Assembly: GCA_037893225.1 (NCBI GenBank)
Contig: JAZGUH010000541.1
Location: forward strand, 558,001 to 622,000
Length of the DNA stretch: 64,000 nt
Direction: 5' to 3'
From: Hippasteria phrygiana
Lineage: Eukaryota; Echinodermata; Asteroidea; Valvatida; Goniasteridae
Translations under genes and position numbers: made by a program
Notes under the pieces: model-generated
What the model saw: the letters and a program-made list of their open reading frames with translations, nothing else
Told to the model about the DNA's origin: nothing
The model's database searches: none
In this document: one piece after another, positions 24,099-34,825 of the stretch
Position numbering within the stretch: the stretch's first letter is position 1
Layout of the letters: each line of letters starts with the position of its first letter

Positions 24099-25777
24099 AG
24101 TCTTGGTTCCAAGACGTCCTTCGCGGTGCGACGTATAGCGCGCAACGGCCGGCCGACAGCGCCCTCTAGCAACACACTTACTGACACGCCAAGGCCAAAT
24201 CTCTAAGAAGGTCTTGGCTATTTCGCATTGGAGCGCGCGCGACCTGCTTATGCATAATTTAACAGGCGGGTCAAACGAATAATCGCGCTTGCGCACTGGA
24301 GGAAACTCATGTTTTAGTAATAACTTACTAGTCATTTAACGTTCTGAGCAGAGTGATTCTGGACTGACTGGCAAACAGGATTGAGAAATCTTCGGATTGT
24401 TCCAAAATGTGATCTGGAATATCAGACGTTATCTCTGCCACCTGAGATGTTCAGCACGATGTAACTGATCAACGGCCAGGGCTTTCAATGGCACGACGAC
24501 AATAACCAGCGCTTTCTCCTGTTTGCATTCGGTTACTTCGTTTCGTTCAAGCATATGGCTATGGTTCAGGAAATGGAGCAGCTTGAAAAATTACACTCTT
24601 GCCAAATCCCGTTGGTAAATTAACAAACAAAATCATTGCCACGTACAAATTGATGAATGACACTGATCTGATGACTTTTTAGCTTTCCATAGCCCAGTTT
24701 TTTGCTGTAAAATCCATCGCTTTGTCCACGCGATCAGACATTTTTTTCCAACAAACAACGAATGGCTTGGTACTGCGCTGCACCAGGAAGGAAGGCTGCA
24801 CGTACACACGTACGGATACCCCTAGAACTTAATTATGAGGCTCCTACCATGTACCAGAGCCCCATAGAAAGAAGCCCAATTTTCACATCAGCAAGAATAT
24901 AGAATACAATTTTCATGCACTGTGTTTACACTGTGCACACAAAAACTGCTGCAAAGTTTACCCCCAAAATCTGTCTGTTGCTTACTTTACATCCTCACCT
25001 TGTGTGCACCAAGCAAAGGATCGGTCGAATCTGTCCCAGTTTTAGAAGGAAAAAAAGTGAAAAATTCCCTGTTCCAAACTGAAGCATTTTGAATCTCAAG
25101 AAGCAATATGACCCAGTACAAAGGTCAGACATAAGCCAATCACTTCACAGGGCTGTTGAGATTAATCATGAATAATCAACATCCCTGTGAAGTAATTGGC
25201 TCATGCCTGACCTTTGTACTGGTTCTTGTTGCTTCTTGTAAATTCATATTGCTTCAGTCTGGAACTTACAGGGATTTTTTCACCTTTTGTTCTGAAATTG
25301 GGACAGATTCGATCGATCCTTTGCTTGGTGCACACAAGTTGAGGATGTAAAGTAAGCAACAGACAGATTTTTGGGGTAAACTTTTCAGCGGTTTTTGTGT
25401 GCACAGTGTAAACACAGTGCATGAAAATTGTGTTCTTATTCTTGCTGCAGTAGCCTATGGGAAAATTGGGCTTCTTTCTATGGAGCTCTGGTACTGGAAG
25501 GAGCCCCATTATAGTTCTAGGGGTAACGTACGGACATGTACACCCGACGTGAGTACAGAAACTAGACTAGTGAGTGTTTGCGATTTACATGCAATAATGC
25601 AGCTACGTCACACGCGCATGCAAATGCCACACAGTTCTGCTCGCGATTTCGCGAGCAGAACTTGCGAAATAACTAAGACGGTCTGAGCGATTTGGCCGTG
25701 GCGTGTGTGTGTAGCGAGAGGGCGCTGTCGGCCGGCCGTGCGCGCTTTACATCGCTTTACGTCTTGGAACCAAGACT
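24099..25777. mobile_element. 1.7-kb palindromic element
   Basis: The ends AGTCTTGGTTCCAAGACGT and its inverse (24099 and 25777) are themselves near-palindromic. The inverted repeat continues inward for roughly 130 bp through GGCCGGCCGACAGCGCCCTC and GGCCAAATC blocks (to about 24220 and 25656). A second, much longer palindrome fills 24800-25543. Between them the two sides differ. No transposase frame is visible, so it is a non-autonomous element of unknown superfamily. Confidence 0.65.
24800..25543. repeat. 744-bp near-complete hairpin
   Basis: Arms of about 360 bp, from CGTACACACGTACGGATACC on the left to its inverse at about 25543, meet at a loop of about 15 bases near 25166 (CTTCACAGGG...CCCTGTGAAG). 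Only scattered substitutions and small indels separate the arms. It may be a separate MITE inserted into the outer element. Confidence 0.7.
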
Positions 25778-25959
25778 ACTCAGGTGGCAGTTATTTCTTT
25801 ATATAAGATCAGTACTTTTAAAGTAGTACACCCCATTTGCAAACAAAACTACTTGATTATTACGAAATACCATACTAGACTGTGAGTAAATAGCAATTTC
25901 AGGCATCCTGTGAAATCATGGCACCTGGTGTGCTGTCGTTTTTAAGAAAAGTGGACTGT

Positions 25960-25993
25960 TTTCCAACGATTGTCGGCCGACAATCGTTGGAAA
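25960..25993. repeat. 34-bp perfect palindrome
   Basis: The 17-base half TTTCCAACGATTGTCGG is followed directly by its exact reverse complement, with no loop. One mismatch further out, GACT/AGTC pairs again, so the symmetry once reached about 42 bp. Confidence 0.9.
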
Positions 25994-27240
25994 TAGTCTA
26001 GTTCCCGGACCTGATAATTCCCGGACGACTATAAATAGCTCCGTTGTGTATAACGTATGGTCAGGGAACCAGCATCTATTCACACAAAACGTTAAACAGG
26101 TCAGTGTTACAGTATTTGCTAGCACGCTATAAAATACTAACCCCCAAATCCATTAATTTCTGAAAATTACAGCAAAAGCAAATGGTGTATACTACCTTTA
26201 AGTGCTGGTGTAATTTTTGCCTTTTTCGACATACGTATATAAGAGCCCAATGTTGCTACTTTTTAGTAAAAAGTGGACTACAATTTGCTGAAATGTATTG
26301 CAATACAACCCCAGTTTCTGAGCATTTTGTATAATTAGATCCGACGGTCTTTGTATAGTTCATTAAGTTGTGGCGTAAATCAGTGTAGAGATTTTTGTTT
26401 GAAAATCACCCCCATTGTGATTTTTTTTAAGATTTGGGCCTAAAAATGACCTTCAAAAGCGGCTTGAGTAAGGTCCCCGTTTGAAAACCGTGTTACAAAA
26501 CCAATGAGGGTCCTTGCCAAAAAGTTGAAGTATTAACAATAGGAGGACAATAGAAGGTCCCCGATTGAAGGTGTCTACACACTTGGTTGTGTGTGCATGG
26601 GCGTGGATCCCCAAAACCCACCGACCGTGGACATTTCGAAAAACAGGGTTTCGGTGAGGGGGTGATCGAACATTTTCTGACACAAGCGGGCGCACTTTAT
26701 AACACGTATTAATTAGTGTCCATAATTAATGTACGCGTACATGATTCCCGCATTTTAACCCTCTTTCCGACAATTCTCTTGGGAATTTTACGTGAAATTT
26801 GCATATCCGTCTTTCTGGTCTCTTTTCATGTTTAATGGCCTATCCCCGGTCAAAAAGTGGGAGAGCTATAGGGATATATATTTTTTTCCCTTCATTTTTT
26901 GGAATCTACGCCCTTGAGGGCGCTGTTCAAAAAGTTTACCATAAATTTGTACACATACATGTAGGCCCTATGCAGCTTTGAACACTGCAGCTATACATAC
27001 ATGCAGCTACAAACACTGAAGAGCTCAAACGACTCTCACAGTAGTAATACTCATTAAACCATACCGTCCACGACATGCTCCATCACAGGCAGGTGATGTC
27101 TCCTCTGTACATATAGCACTTAGAAGATTACTCGTTACTTCTATAAAGCCTTCTGCTGCATAGTTAGGTGTTGCTCGAGTAGTTTGGCTTTAGACGCCTC
27201 AAAACCATAATATTGAGGCGGCCTCCTGTTGCGCACAGGT
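25994..27240. other. Non-coding DNA, no gene recognised
   Basis: Several short minus-strand frames (26453-26695 and others) have no recognisable domain. No inverted repeats of note were seen. Confidence 0.5.
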
Positions 27241-27244
27241 CGAG

Positions 27245-28392
27245 AACTCACGGTTGGATCAGTGTCTGGTTCATCTGTGACGTCATGTCCTTTGCCTCTT
27301 CGCCATTTGCATCGTCCAGGGAAGATGAATCAGGGGAAGAATTTGAAGGGGAACTTGAAGTAGAATTATCAGCTAATAAAATTATCCCTTCAGAGTGCGA
27401 GTCGTGTGAACCTCGGGCATGTTCATTGTGCTCTGATATGGACAATGCAATCGGTACATCACTGGTAGGGGGTATGGAATCTGCTGGGTATACTGCATGA
27501 ACAAACGCTTGGGCTCCTGGGTTGAGGGAAATTGACCGTCGGGGGGCTGGTATTGGACGAAGAACATAAAAGTTGTTGTCTGAGATGTCAATCCAGGGCA
27601 TCGGCCATATCATCCACAGGGTCGGGAAGTGGCCGTCTCACAGGGCGTTTGCGCTTAGGCTGGGGTCGCACCTCATCTCATCACCGGTTGTCTCATCGTC
27701 TGGGGGGGGGGGAGGAACCCACATGGGAGTAATATGTTACGATGGAGAGTCCTACTTGGGCCATCGTCAGTAGTCGGGCTAACTACATAGACGGGCATGT
27801 CGGGGTTCACCCCCCCCCCCCCCCCCCCCCGTGTCACTAGGTAGACAGTCTTGCTCCAACGGTCGGAGAGTTTGTGTTTCCCTTTAAGGCCGACGTTTCT
27901 GACGAGAACTCGGTCGCCTTCCTGAAGAGCATTGTCCCGTACTGCCTTGTACATTGCCTTGTACCGCTGTGTTGTCTTCTCCATGACGGCCGAAGCGAGT
28001 TCATGTGCCCGCCGGAGTCTCTCCATCAAACCGACAACGTATTGGCCGTGGGTTTCGCCACTCTGTTGCCCGGGCAACCCAAACTGGACGCCAATTATTT
28101 TCAGGCGGGGTTCACGGCCAAACATTAAGAAATACAGAGAGACACCAGTGGACAAATGTTTGGTGCAATTGTAGGCTTGCACCAAGGGGCCGACATGGAG
28201 CCTCCAATTCCTCTTCTGTTCATCCTCAAGGGTGCCATGCATGCTGAGCAGCGTCTGATTGAAACGCTCACACTGGCCGTTCCCTTGAGGATGCTAGGGC
28301 GTAGTCCTGGTCTGTTTGATCCCGGAGACAGCACACAACTCCTTGATCAGTCGCGACTCGAAATCTCGCCCTTGGTCAGAGTGTAGCCCGCG
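27245..28392 (-). pseudogene. Ty3/gypsy integrase C-terminal fragment
   Basis: On the minus strand the sequence opens at the second catalytic Asp of a retroviral-type integrase ([10 protein letters not shown]), passes the region of the catalytic Glu (GNGQCERFNQTLLSM) and continues through LMFGREPRL, GDRVLVRNVGLKGKHKLSDRW and DMPVYVV...RTLHRNILLP, the usual C-terminal order of a gypsy Pol. A Ser/Asp-rich tail ends in a stop near 27248. It is broken by an in-frame TAG where a conserved Tyr of the YHPQGN motif should be (about 28296), a C21 run at 27810-27830 and a frame change near 27660-27700. All upstream Pol domains are missing, so it is a 5'-truncated relic. It differs in sequence from the gypsy copy at 41.6 kb. 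Confidence 0.85.
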
Positions 28393-28394
28393 TT

Positions 28395-29800
28395 CCGTAA
28401 CTGGAGCTTGTGCAGAAGGCCCTTGTGCCAGACCTTGTCATCAATAGATATATCCAGAGCTACCATACGATCATCGCCCCTAATGTCCAAAGCCCTGTTA
28501 AAATGATCAGTGATGAGGAACAGCAGATCAGTCCTCACTCCTCAAGGTGACTGAGAAGTTGTTGATTAATAAAACATTCAAAGATCTTGCTTATTACAGG
28601 AAGCAGACTATAGGTCGGTAATTAGTAGACTGTGAACGCTCGCTAGATCCCTTGAAGACAGGGACTACAGATGCCACTTTCCAAGATGAAGGAAAACTGA
28701 ATCAACGAAACACATATTGTACAGCTTGACAAGGATAGCAGATAGTTCAGGTGAACACATTTTCAAAACAATTACAGGAATTCCGTCAGGGCCCGTAACC
28801 TTGGAGGCATCCAAGGTCTGAATAATGCGGGCAACCTTCTTGGGGTTGATAAGAGGATCAGGGACCTCAATATCTGTACGGGAGGGAAAGGCAGTAAGTG
28901 GATGGAGAAGGACTTCGGGTCCATGAAAGAGAGGAGGAATGGAGGACTTGTTGCGGTTAAGTACGCTGTTAGCAATCCACCAAAAGTCTCTAGATCCAAG
29001 CCGCTGTGTTGCAATGGAACCAGCAACAGAGTTTGCATATTGCTATTTAGCGTCCTCTAAAACTCTCTTGCAACTACTACGGGCTTCATGGGAAAGACGC
29101 ATACTATAAAAAAAAAAGTTCCTAAACGATGATACATCTTAAAGAAATGGCTCCGATGTGCAATTGCTGCAGCACATGCTGGGGTGTAACAACACTGTAA
29201 AAACGTTGGGTAAAACATAATTGGGCAACCGTTATTTACCCAACATTGGTATTAATTTACCACGTTGTTGGTTAATTCAGGTAAAAATGGGCCAATTATT
29301 GGGAAGAATTTGCCCAAGATTTTGGGTTGTTGATAATTTATGTTGCCCAACATTGGGCAAAATATCAACCCATTTTGACCAACTATTTTTAGAGTGAAGG
29401 TTGAGAATGGGCCCTGATCTGGTAGGTACGCGAGGAGATTTGGATAGCTCCTCTGCTGTTAAATCAGGACCAAGACTTAGAACTGATGACCAAGGCACAT
29501 CGGCAAGAAAATATCGAAAACCATCCCAGTCAGCCTTTCCAAACTGAAAAACAGTACGACGGGAAAGGTTGAAATGTAGTTGGAGTGGAAGAATATGAAA
29601 CGGAAACAGAAACAATTGAATGATCAGAGTTACCAATTGGAGGTAAGACATTTGCAACACAATCGTCCGGGTTAGAGCACTAAAAGGTCAAGCACTGAGG
29701 AACCTACAATCGGAAGTCCGATCCGGAATATGGGTAGGAGATGAAACAATCTGAGTAAGATCTTGAGAGATTGAAAAATTATATATTGTAGTCCATGGGC
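28395..29800 (-). pseudogene. LINE (non-LTR retrotransposon) fragment
   Basis: Minus-strand pieces in several frames read as a LINE ORF2: an endonuclease end (SPTHIPDR, PIGNSDHSIV near 29640-29790), a linker ADWDGFRYFLADVPW (about 29510), the pre-RT region RLGSRDFWWIANSVLN (about 28990), and RT motifs GPDGIPVIVLK (28780), NYRPIV (28620) and [19 protein letters not shown] (about 28410-28470). These fit the APE-type jockey/CR1/L2 group. Frameshifts and stops are frequent, the YxDD region and 3' end are lost at the junction with the gypsy fragment near 28393, and a MITE interrupts it at 29193-29396. It is dead. Confidence 0.85.
29193..29396. mobile_element. 204-bp MITE inside the LINE, CACTGTAAAAA end
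   Basis: CACTGTAAAAACGTTGGG on the left and the inverted right end CACTCTAAAAATAGTTGG bound a foldback full of TTGGGCAA and TTGCCCAA words. The LINE linker region continues on both sides, which marks this as a later insertion. No TA duplication is seen; AA is present on both sides. Confidence 0.8.
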
Positions 29801-30514
29801 CAGACCAGATATCGGTACCACCTAAGGTGGCAAAACATTACGGGTGCCAAATGCTTTGTATGATCTACCTAAGTACAAAAACATGTGATAGCATTTCCAA
29901 ATGAGTAGCTTAGTCTCTTTTTTTCTTAGTTTTGTGTTTTGCCGTTAAGTTACATTATAATAGCATTCTACATGTATGTACATCCCTTAGCATATGGGGT
30001 GGGCTAATATTAATTACGCTGTTATTGCACGTGATGTAAGGCTTCAGCTAGATTGGCAATGGGACTGCGTAATAGCTGGAGACGAAGCCAGGGTTTGAGA
30101 AACCCCCTGAAAGTTAAAATGAAGGCCACTACATGTATATGCACAGCATTTATACTAGGCCACAGTGCAAGCAACATATATTTCCTCTTCATGGTAATTC
30201 ACAACAGATATAAAAGAATACAAATAGGAAAATCAAGTCAAGAAGATCTTGAAGAGGCAAAACCTAAAAAGCGACAGCTTGTGTAAGGCATACCAGACAT
30301 AACAAAACACACACAAAAACAAGTAAAGATTTAGAAACATAAGTTATACAGTGTACACAAAGCAACTATAATACGCGTCGCTAGCGCCGATTGACCAGCA
30401 ATGAAAACCTATACAATGTGTCAAATCGAGCTAACTCCCTATGGGCTCCGTGCACAACTACCCCCTCAGCGGAAAGAAAAGGCGAGTTGGGGGGTCAATA
30501 TCGACGCCATCTTA
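29801..30514. other. Non-coding DNA, no gene recognised
   Basis: A short plus frame (30053-30286) lacks any domain. Nothing else stands out. Confidence 0.5.
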
Positions 30515-31027
30515 GAGCAAGTTCGGGTGCTGCTGACCTAGTCCTTTTTGTCAATTTGCTATTTAAGAAACGCATGCGTGGTCTGTCCTTCACTCGAACG
30601 CATCTAGTCGATCGACTACGTCAAATCTAGTTAGTGTGCAGCAACAACAAACTGCAAAGAATGTCGTCTGCTAGTTGTTAACGCGAACGAAGCAAATGTT
30701 TGCATGTCATTTCTATTTTCTATTATATAAATTTCTTTTATTTTCTCTACTTAACTTTGGTGCAATAAATAATTCATTATCTTATTGCAAAGAGTTATTA
30801 TCATTGGACAAAACCAACAAATTAATCGTAAACGTTTGCAAAACTAGCCCAGTTTACCGATCCTCCATCTTGAAACCGTGACGTAACTCGCGAGTGACTA
30901 GAGAAACCATGGTCCGGAGCTAGGTTGATCCAGTTGCACTAGCTAGTCAAACCGCTCAGCGTTCGGGTGACATCTAGATCGACTATGGTTAAGTCTAGTC
31001 ACTCTAGTCGCCCAACCGAACTTGCTC
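30515..31027. mobile_element. 513-bp MITE with TTA duplication, Harbinger-like
   Basis: The ends GAGCAAGTTCGG and CCGAACTTGCTC are inverted, and TTA flanks both sides (30512-30514 and 31028-31030). A TWA three-base duplication is the PIF/Harbinger preference. Internal CTAGTC and GATCGACTA words are arranged as inverted repeats. No transposase. Confidence 0.75.
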
Positions 31028-31034
31028 TTACCAG

Positions 31035-31230
31035 CTGGGGTGCGTTTTGGCGGTCACAAACAGCCATAAACCAAGAATTGGTTCGGTTGCTTCTTGTCAG
31101 TGAATTTCTTTGGGAATTTGAAATAGGCGAAAATTACGCATCATAATGAAATTCCAAAATTTCCAAAGTGATTAAATAAGGAGAAACAACAGAACCAATT
31201 TTCGGTTATGACCGCCAAAACGCACCCCAG
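31035..31230. mobile_element. 196-bp MITE, CTGGGGTGCGTTTTGG ends
   Basis: The exact inverted ends (CTGGGGTGCGTTTTGGCGGT and its inverse) are 22 bp long, with a second inverted pair just inside (AGAATTGGTTC and GAACCAATTTTC-like). It sits 7 bp from the previous MITE. No duplication identified. Confidence 0.8.
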
Positions 31231-32086
31231 GACTTCAATTTAAGTGTCTGGTTCCCGCTGTGATATTCTTATTGAAAACGCAATTATCGAGAGTCAGCGA
31301 ACAGACAAAGCAATCCCACTGGTATACGAGTAACAAATGAACGAGGAGCGCGGTGCGGATACCAGCGACGTACTGCCCATAGAAGTGCGGTTGCTATGTG
31401 GACAGCGCCCTCATTCGACGGCGCACGGAGCCCATAGCTGCCCATCTCCGTTACAAGCCATTAACAAAATTGTGAAAAAAAAACATTTTGCAATGTCAAT
31501 GTATTACGGATCTGACAAATTGGGTCGATCAGAGTTCAGGAGACTGCAAAAATACAGGTCTACCTAGACAAATACAATGTAAACAAAATAGCGTGCATTG
31601 TATTTTTTGTTTTCCATTTTCACTAAAATTTGAAATTTTTTAAGGAAACGGTTGTTTAGGAAGATTATTTATTCATGATTATTTTGGTACCTTCCCCATT
31701 TATTATAATTATTAGTTGCAATTTTGCGTCAATCGTAAGATGTGTAATTTCTGATCAGTCAATGTTTTGCGTGTGTAGTCAATACGACATGAAATGTGTG
31801 CACGGGCAGGCAAAATTGTGGAATTCTGAACTACATGTATGCTCAATTGTTAACCTCGCTGACCAATTATTTTGACTTCCTAGCTTTGTGATTTTTAGCA
31901 CGCTTCGCACGATGGTCAATGCTGAATCAATTTTCAGCGGGCGTTGTGCACCAATGCCGGGTATAAATGCTGTGTATGCGGCTCCCCCCATTCAATGTTG
32001 GGTTGGCGGTGTGTGCACCGTCACTCCAACATTGAAATGGGGGGGGGGGGGGGGGCCGCAATAAAACCTACTCAGGTGAATCCTTA
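31231..32086. other. Non-coding DNA with a hairpin at 31984-32045
   Basis: Arms CCCCCCATTCAATGTTGG and CCAACATTGAAATGGGGG enclose a GGCGGTGTGTGCACCGTC centre that is itself self-complementary. The right arm runs into a G17 run (32039-32055). The rest is unremarkable. Confidence 0.6.
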
Positions 32087-33446
32087 TCACAGACTGTGAA
32101 ACTTCTCAAAGCATGGCAGTACATGTACACACATTGGTTTGTCACACTGTTTACAAATCATGCGAGTTGTTTCCGCTTGGCTCTGGTACTGCAAACAACA
32201 CAGTTGCGCTTTTTGCCGGCAACATTTCTCCCCCAGGATAGTGATGATTTGGAAAGCGGCTGGAACCACATGACACTTGACTGGCATGCTGAGCTGGGTT
32301 GTGCTTCCAGGTGGAAAGAAGTCCTTCTATCACCTTGACCCTGAAATCCAAAGTGGTCAAGTGCTGGTTTGTAGGGATGCTGTTGTATATACAATGGTAG
32401 CATTCAACAAACAGATGTCAAGAATGGTCACGAAAACTCTTTTCCACCATTTCATCGATTTGTGAGGGTGCGAGTAGTACTGACACATTTGTGCTGCGAG
32501 ATCACTTCCTCCCATGTATTTATTATAATCATTGACGACAGAAGGTTTTTTGATCGTACGAAGTCCACTCAAACTGTTTTTGCTCCGAATGTCTTTCGTG
32601 TCGATATCTCAGTTTCCAAAATTGGTAAAATGAGTTACACGCTTGGCATCTTGCTAAACGACGCACAGTTGCCCGGCTTTGGTGTAAAACTGGGGTCAGC
32701 ACCTCTTCTCATGGGGAACTATTTTTGGGTTTGCACAATCTGGAATCCCTTGTGAGGTGTAGCGTATACAGTTCCACGAGCTCCGAACTTTAACTGTGAC
32801 AACTTGCAGACGAGAGCCGGGCTCGTGTACTAATTGTCTATGAAAATGAAATATCCCTTATGTTCGAGTCCTTTAATAAGGTCGAGGACTACATGCCCGG
32901 CAGATGGAAGATTAGGTGGATAGTGTGTTGAAGCATAACCAACGGAGGGTTGACTAGATTCTTTTGATGTGGGCTGAGAGCCGGTGAACACCTTCCAGGC
33001 ACTTGTATAACCGGTTTCTGACTCGTTCAATGAAAAACATTTCAATCCCCATTTGGCGGACTTTCGTGGCATGTACTGTTTGAAGCCAAGTCGGCCTTTG
33101 AACTTGATCATTGTCTCATCCGGTGAGAGGTTTCGGCCTGGCTTGTAAATGCGAGGAAAGGATGGCAATACAATGTCAAGCAGCGGGCGAACCTTGGACA
33201 GTTTGTCAGGGGGAGCATCACCTGGTTGAGCTCTGTTGTTGGCAAGGTGGAAAAATCGAAGGGTCGCAGTGAATCGATTGCGAGACATGGTCGCCGAATA
33301 CAGGGGACTTCGCAGAACTTCGGACCTGGACCAGTGCATGCTGTAGCGAGGCCTTTTGTTGATACCCATGCACAGAAGTAAGGCCATGAATGCCATCATT
33401 TCAGGAACAGTAGTTGGAGTTCAGGCAGGCTGATGATTGGCTGCAT
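32087..33446 (-). pseudogene. piggyBac-type transposase, decayed
   Basis: The minus strand encodes a cut-and-paste DDE transposase of the piggyBac family. In order: MGINKRPRYSMHWS and MSRNRF...FHLANN, then KVRPLLD, NLSPDETMIKFKGR (first catalytic Asp region) and QYMPRKSAKWG, HVVLDLIKGL and IDN (second Asp region), a C-terminal DYNKYMGGSDLAAQM...SMKWWKR block, and a cysteine-rich finger (CKQCDKPMCVHVLPCFEKFH, ending 32087). The frame is broken by a TAG at about 32830 inside the conserved DNxYTSP motif, more stops near 32720-32745, and frameshifts before the C-terminal block and the finger. The N-terminus is cut off where the THAP element begins (33461). Family members insert at TTAA. Non-functional. 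Confidence 0.9.
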
Positions 33447-33460
33447 CTGCACACATTGAA

Positions 33461-34821
33461 AGAGCAACTGAAACGCCAAAATTGTTTTCGACTTTTTGGA
33501 CTTTTCCGACAGTTTAAATACTCTTTTAACCGATGGATATTAGTTTGCAGACGAGAGGGATTTTTTTATTAAAAAAAAGGGTTGTTATTCTGAACCATTT
33601 ATCCTGTTTCGCGAAAGCTCATTATGTATGTTAAATGTATGTACGTGACCCCGTGACGTACACGTGTAGAGTCGGTTGATGATACAGCCAAACACTATGC
33701 ATGTATACGTACGTGGAGTTGATGCTGCTGGAAGAGTTTTTGTCGACATAACTCCTCCGTTCTCCCGTCTATTTTGTCTAATTTTGATATTATTTCAGTA
33801 TGAGCACGGTTCTGAGTTGGGGGTTGCACGAGGAACAGCGACAAAAACCCTGACCTAACCTTACTGCGATTCCCAGTGCTGAATGGAGTTCAAAGGCGAC
33901 AGTGGGTCCGCTTTGTAGACAATACAAGATCTGATTTTTGGCTGTCGAAATGGTCGAAAATATGTGCAGAACATTTCGCCAAAGACTGTATTGATGATAG
34001 TGTTAGTATGAAAACTCAGCTGGGTTTGAAGGCACAATTCCGTTTGAAGGCTGGAGCCATTCCAACTCTAAAGGCACCGAGCATTCCAATCCTGTCCCGG
34101 ACTCACGCGCACCGTACCACCAGACCACGACGACGTTGCCTGCGGTTGCCGGCTTCAGCAGCCAGAGCCCCGGCCGTCTCTCTCCCTGTCCACGCTCGCT
34201 TGACTCAACATGCATTGTACACGCACGGTACCGCATGCGCTGCATGCGATTGAGTCTGGTACCTTATAACAGAAATTGTGTGTATAGTTCTGAGAAGGTG
34301 CGGGTCCTTAAGACTAGACTAGACTAGAGTATAGCATCAGCTCACACACAACTCACCGCGCAGGTCCCAATAAAAGCCGACTGCAAACAAAGGAAAGTAT
34401 GAATCATAACTAGCTTTTCAGCAAGAACAAGCCTACAACCCCAATTCTAAATGTGTCTCGCAAAGATGTCAACACTTTAAAATATGTTTACCGTAGTTTT
34501 ACACCTGAATCATGTGCAAAAAGCACAGCAAGTAATACTAGCCTTAGAAAAAGAATAGGTACAGACTCTACGTAAAACATTGTCGTATAATACAGTGACG
34601 TCATATGTTTCTACACGTATACGTCAATACTCGCGCGATACGGCACGCAGTTGACCTGGGCCTTTTCTGAATCGAGTCAAAGTGGCTCAGAAGGAAAAGG
34701 CTCAAAAACATTTATGTTTTATTTTTCAGAATCATGAAACTTGTTACATTAGTTTTGGGGAGGCATAAACTATCAGATAAGTCCAAAAAGTAAGAAAAAA
34801 AATTGGCGTTTTAGTTGGTCT
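33461..34821 (+). mobile_element. THAP-A element, copy 1 (TTAA class)
   Basis: The left end AGAGCAACTGAAACGCCAA is inverted at the right as TTGGCGTTTTAGTTGGTCT, directly followed by TTAA (34822-34825). The 4 bases before the left end read TGAA rather than TTAA. Sequence is closely homologous to 58463-59676. Inside is a THAP-coding exon preceded by a splice acceptor (ATTATTTCAG at about 33797), but no transposase catalytic domain. TTAA targets together with a THAP domain point to the Kolobok superfamily; P elements also carry THAP but make 8-bp duplications. Confidence 0.75.
33799..34253 (+). pseudogene. THAP domain exon, start and first zinc ligand deleted
   Basis: Compared with the copy at 58.83 kb, about 29 bases holding the ATG and the first Cys of the C2CH zinc site are missing (junction near 33815). 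The remainder is co-linear: GVQRRQWVRFVDN, KWSKICAEHF with the third Cys and the His, and an AIPT box. The tail after this diverges through small indels and runs to a stop at 34251-34253. Without the first ligand and start codon it cannot make a normal THAP finger. Confidence 0.8.
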
Positions 34822-34825
34822 TTAA

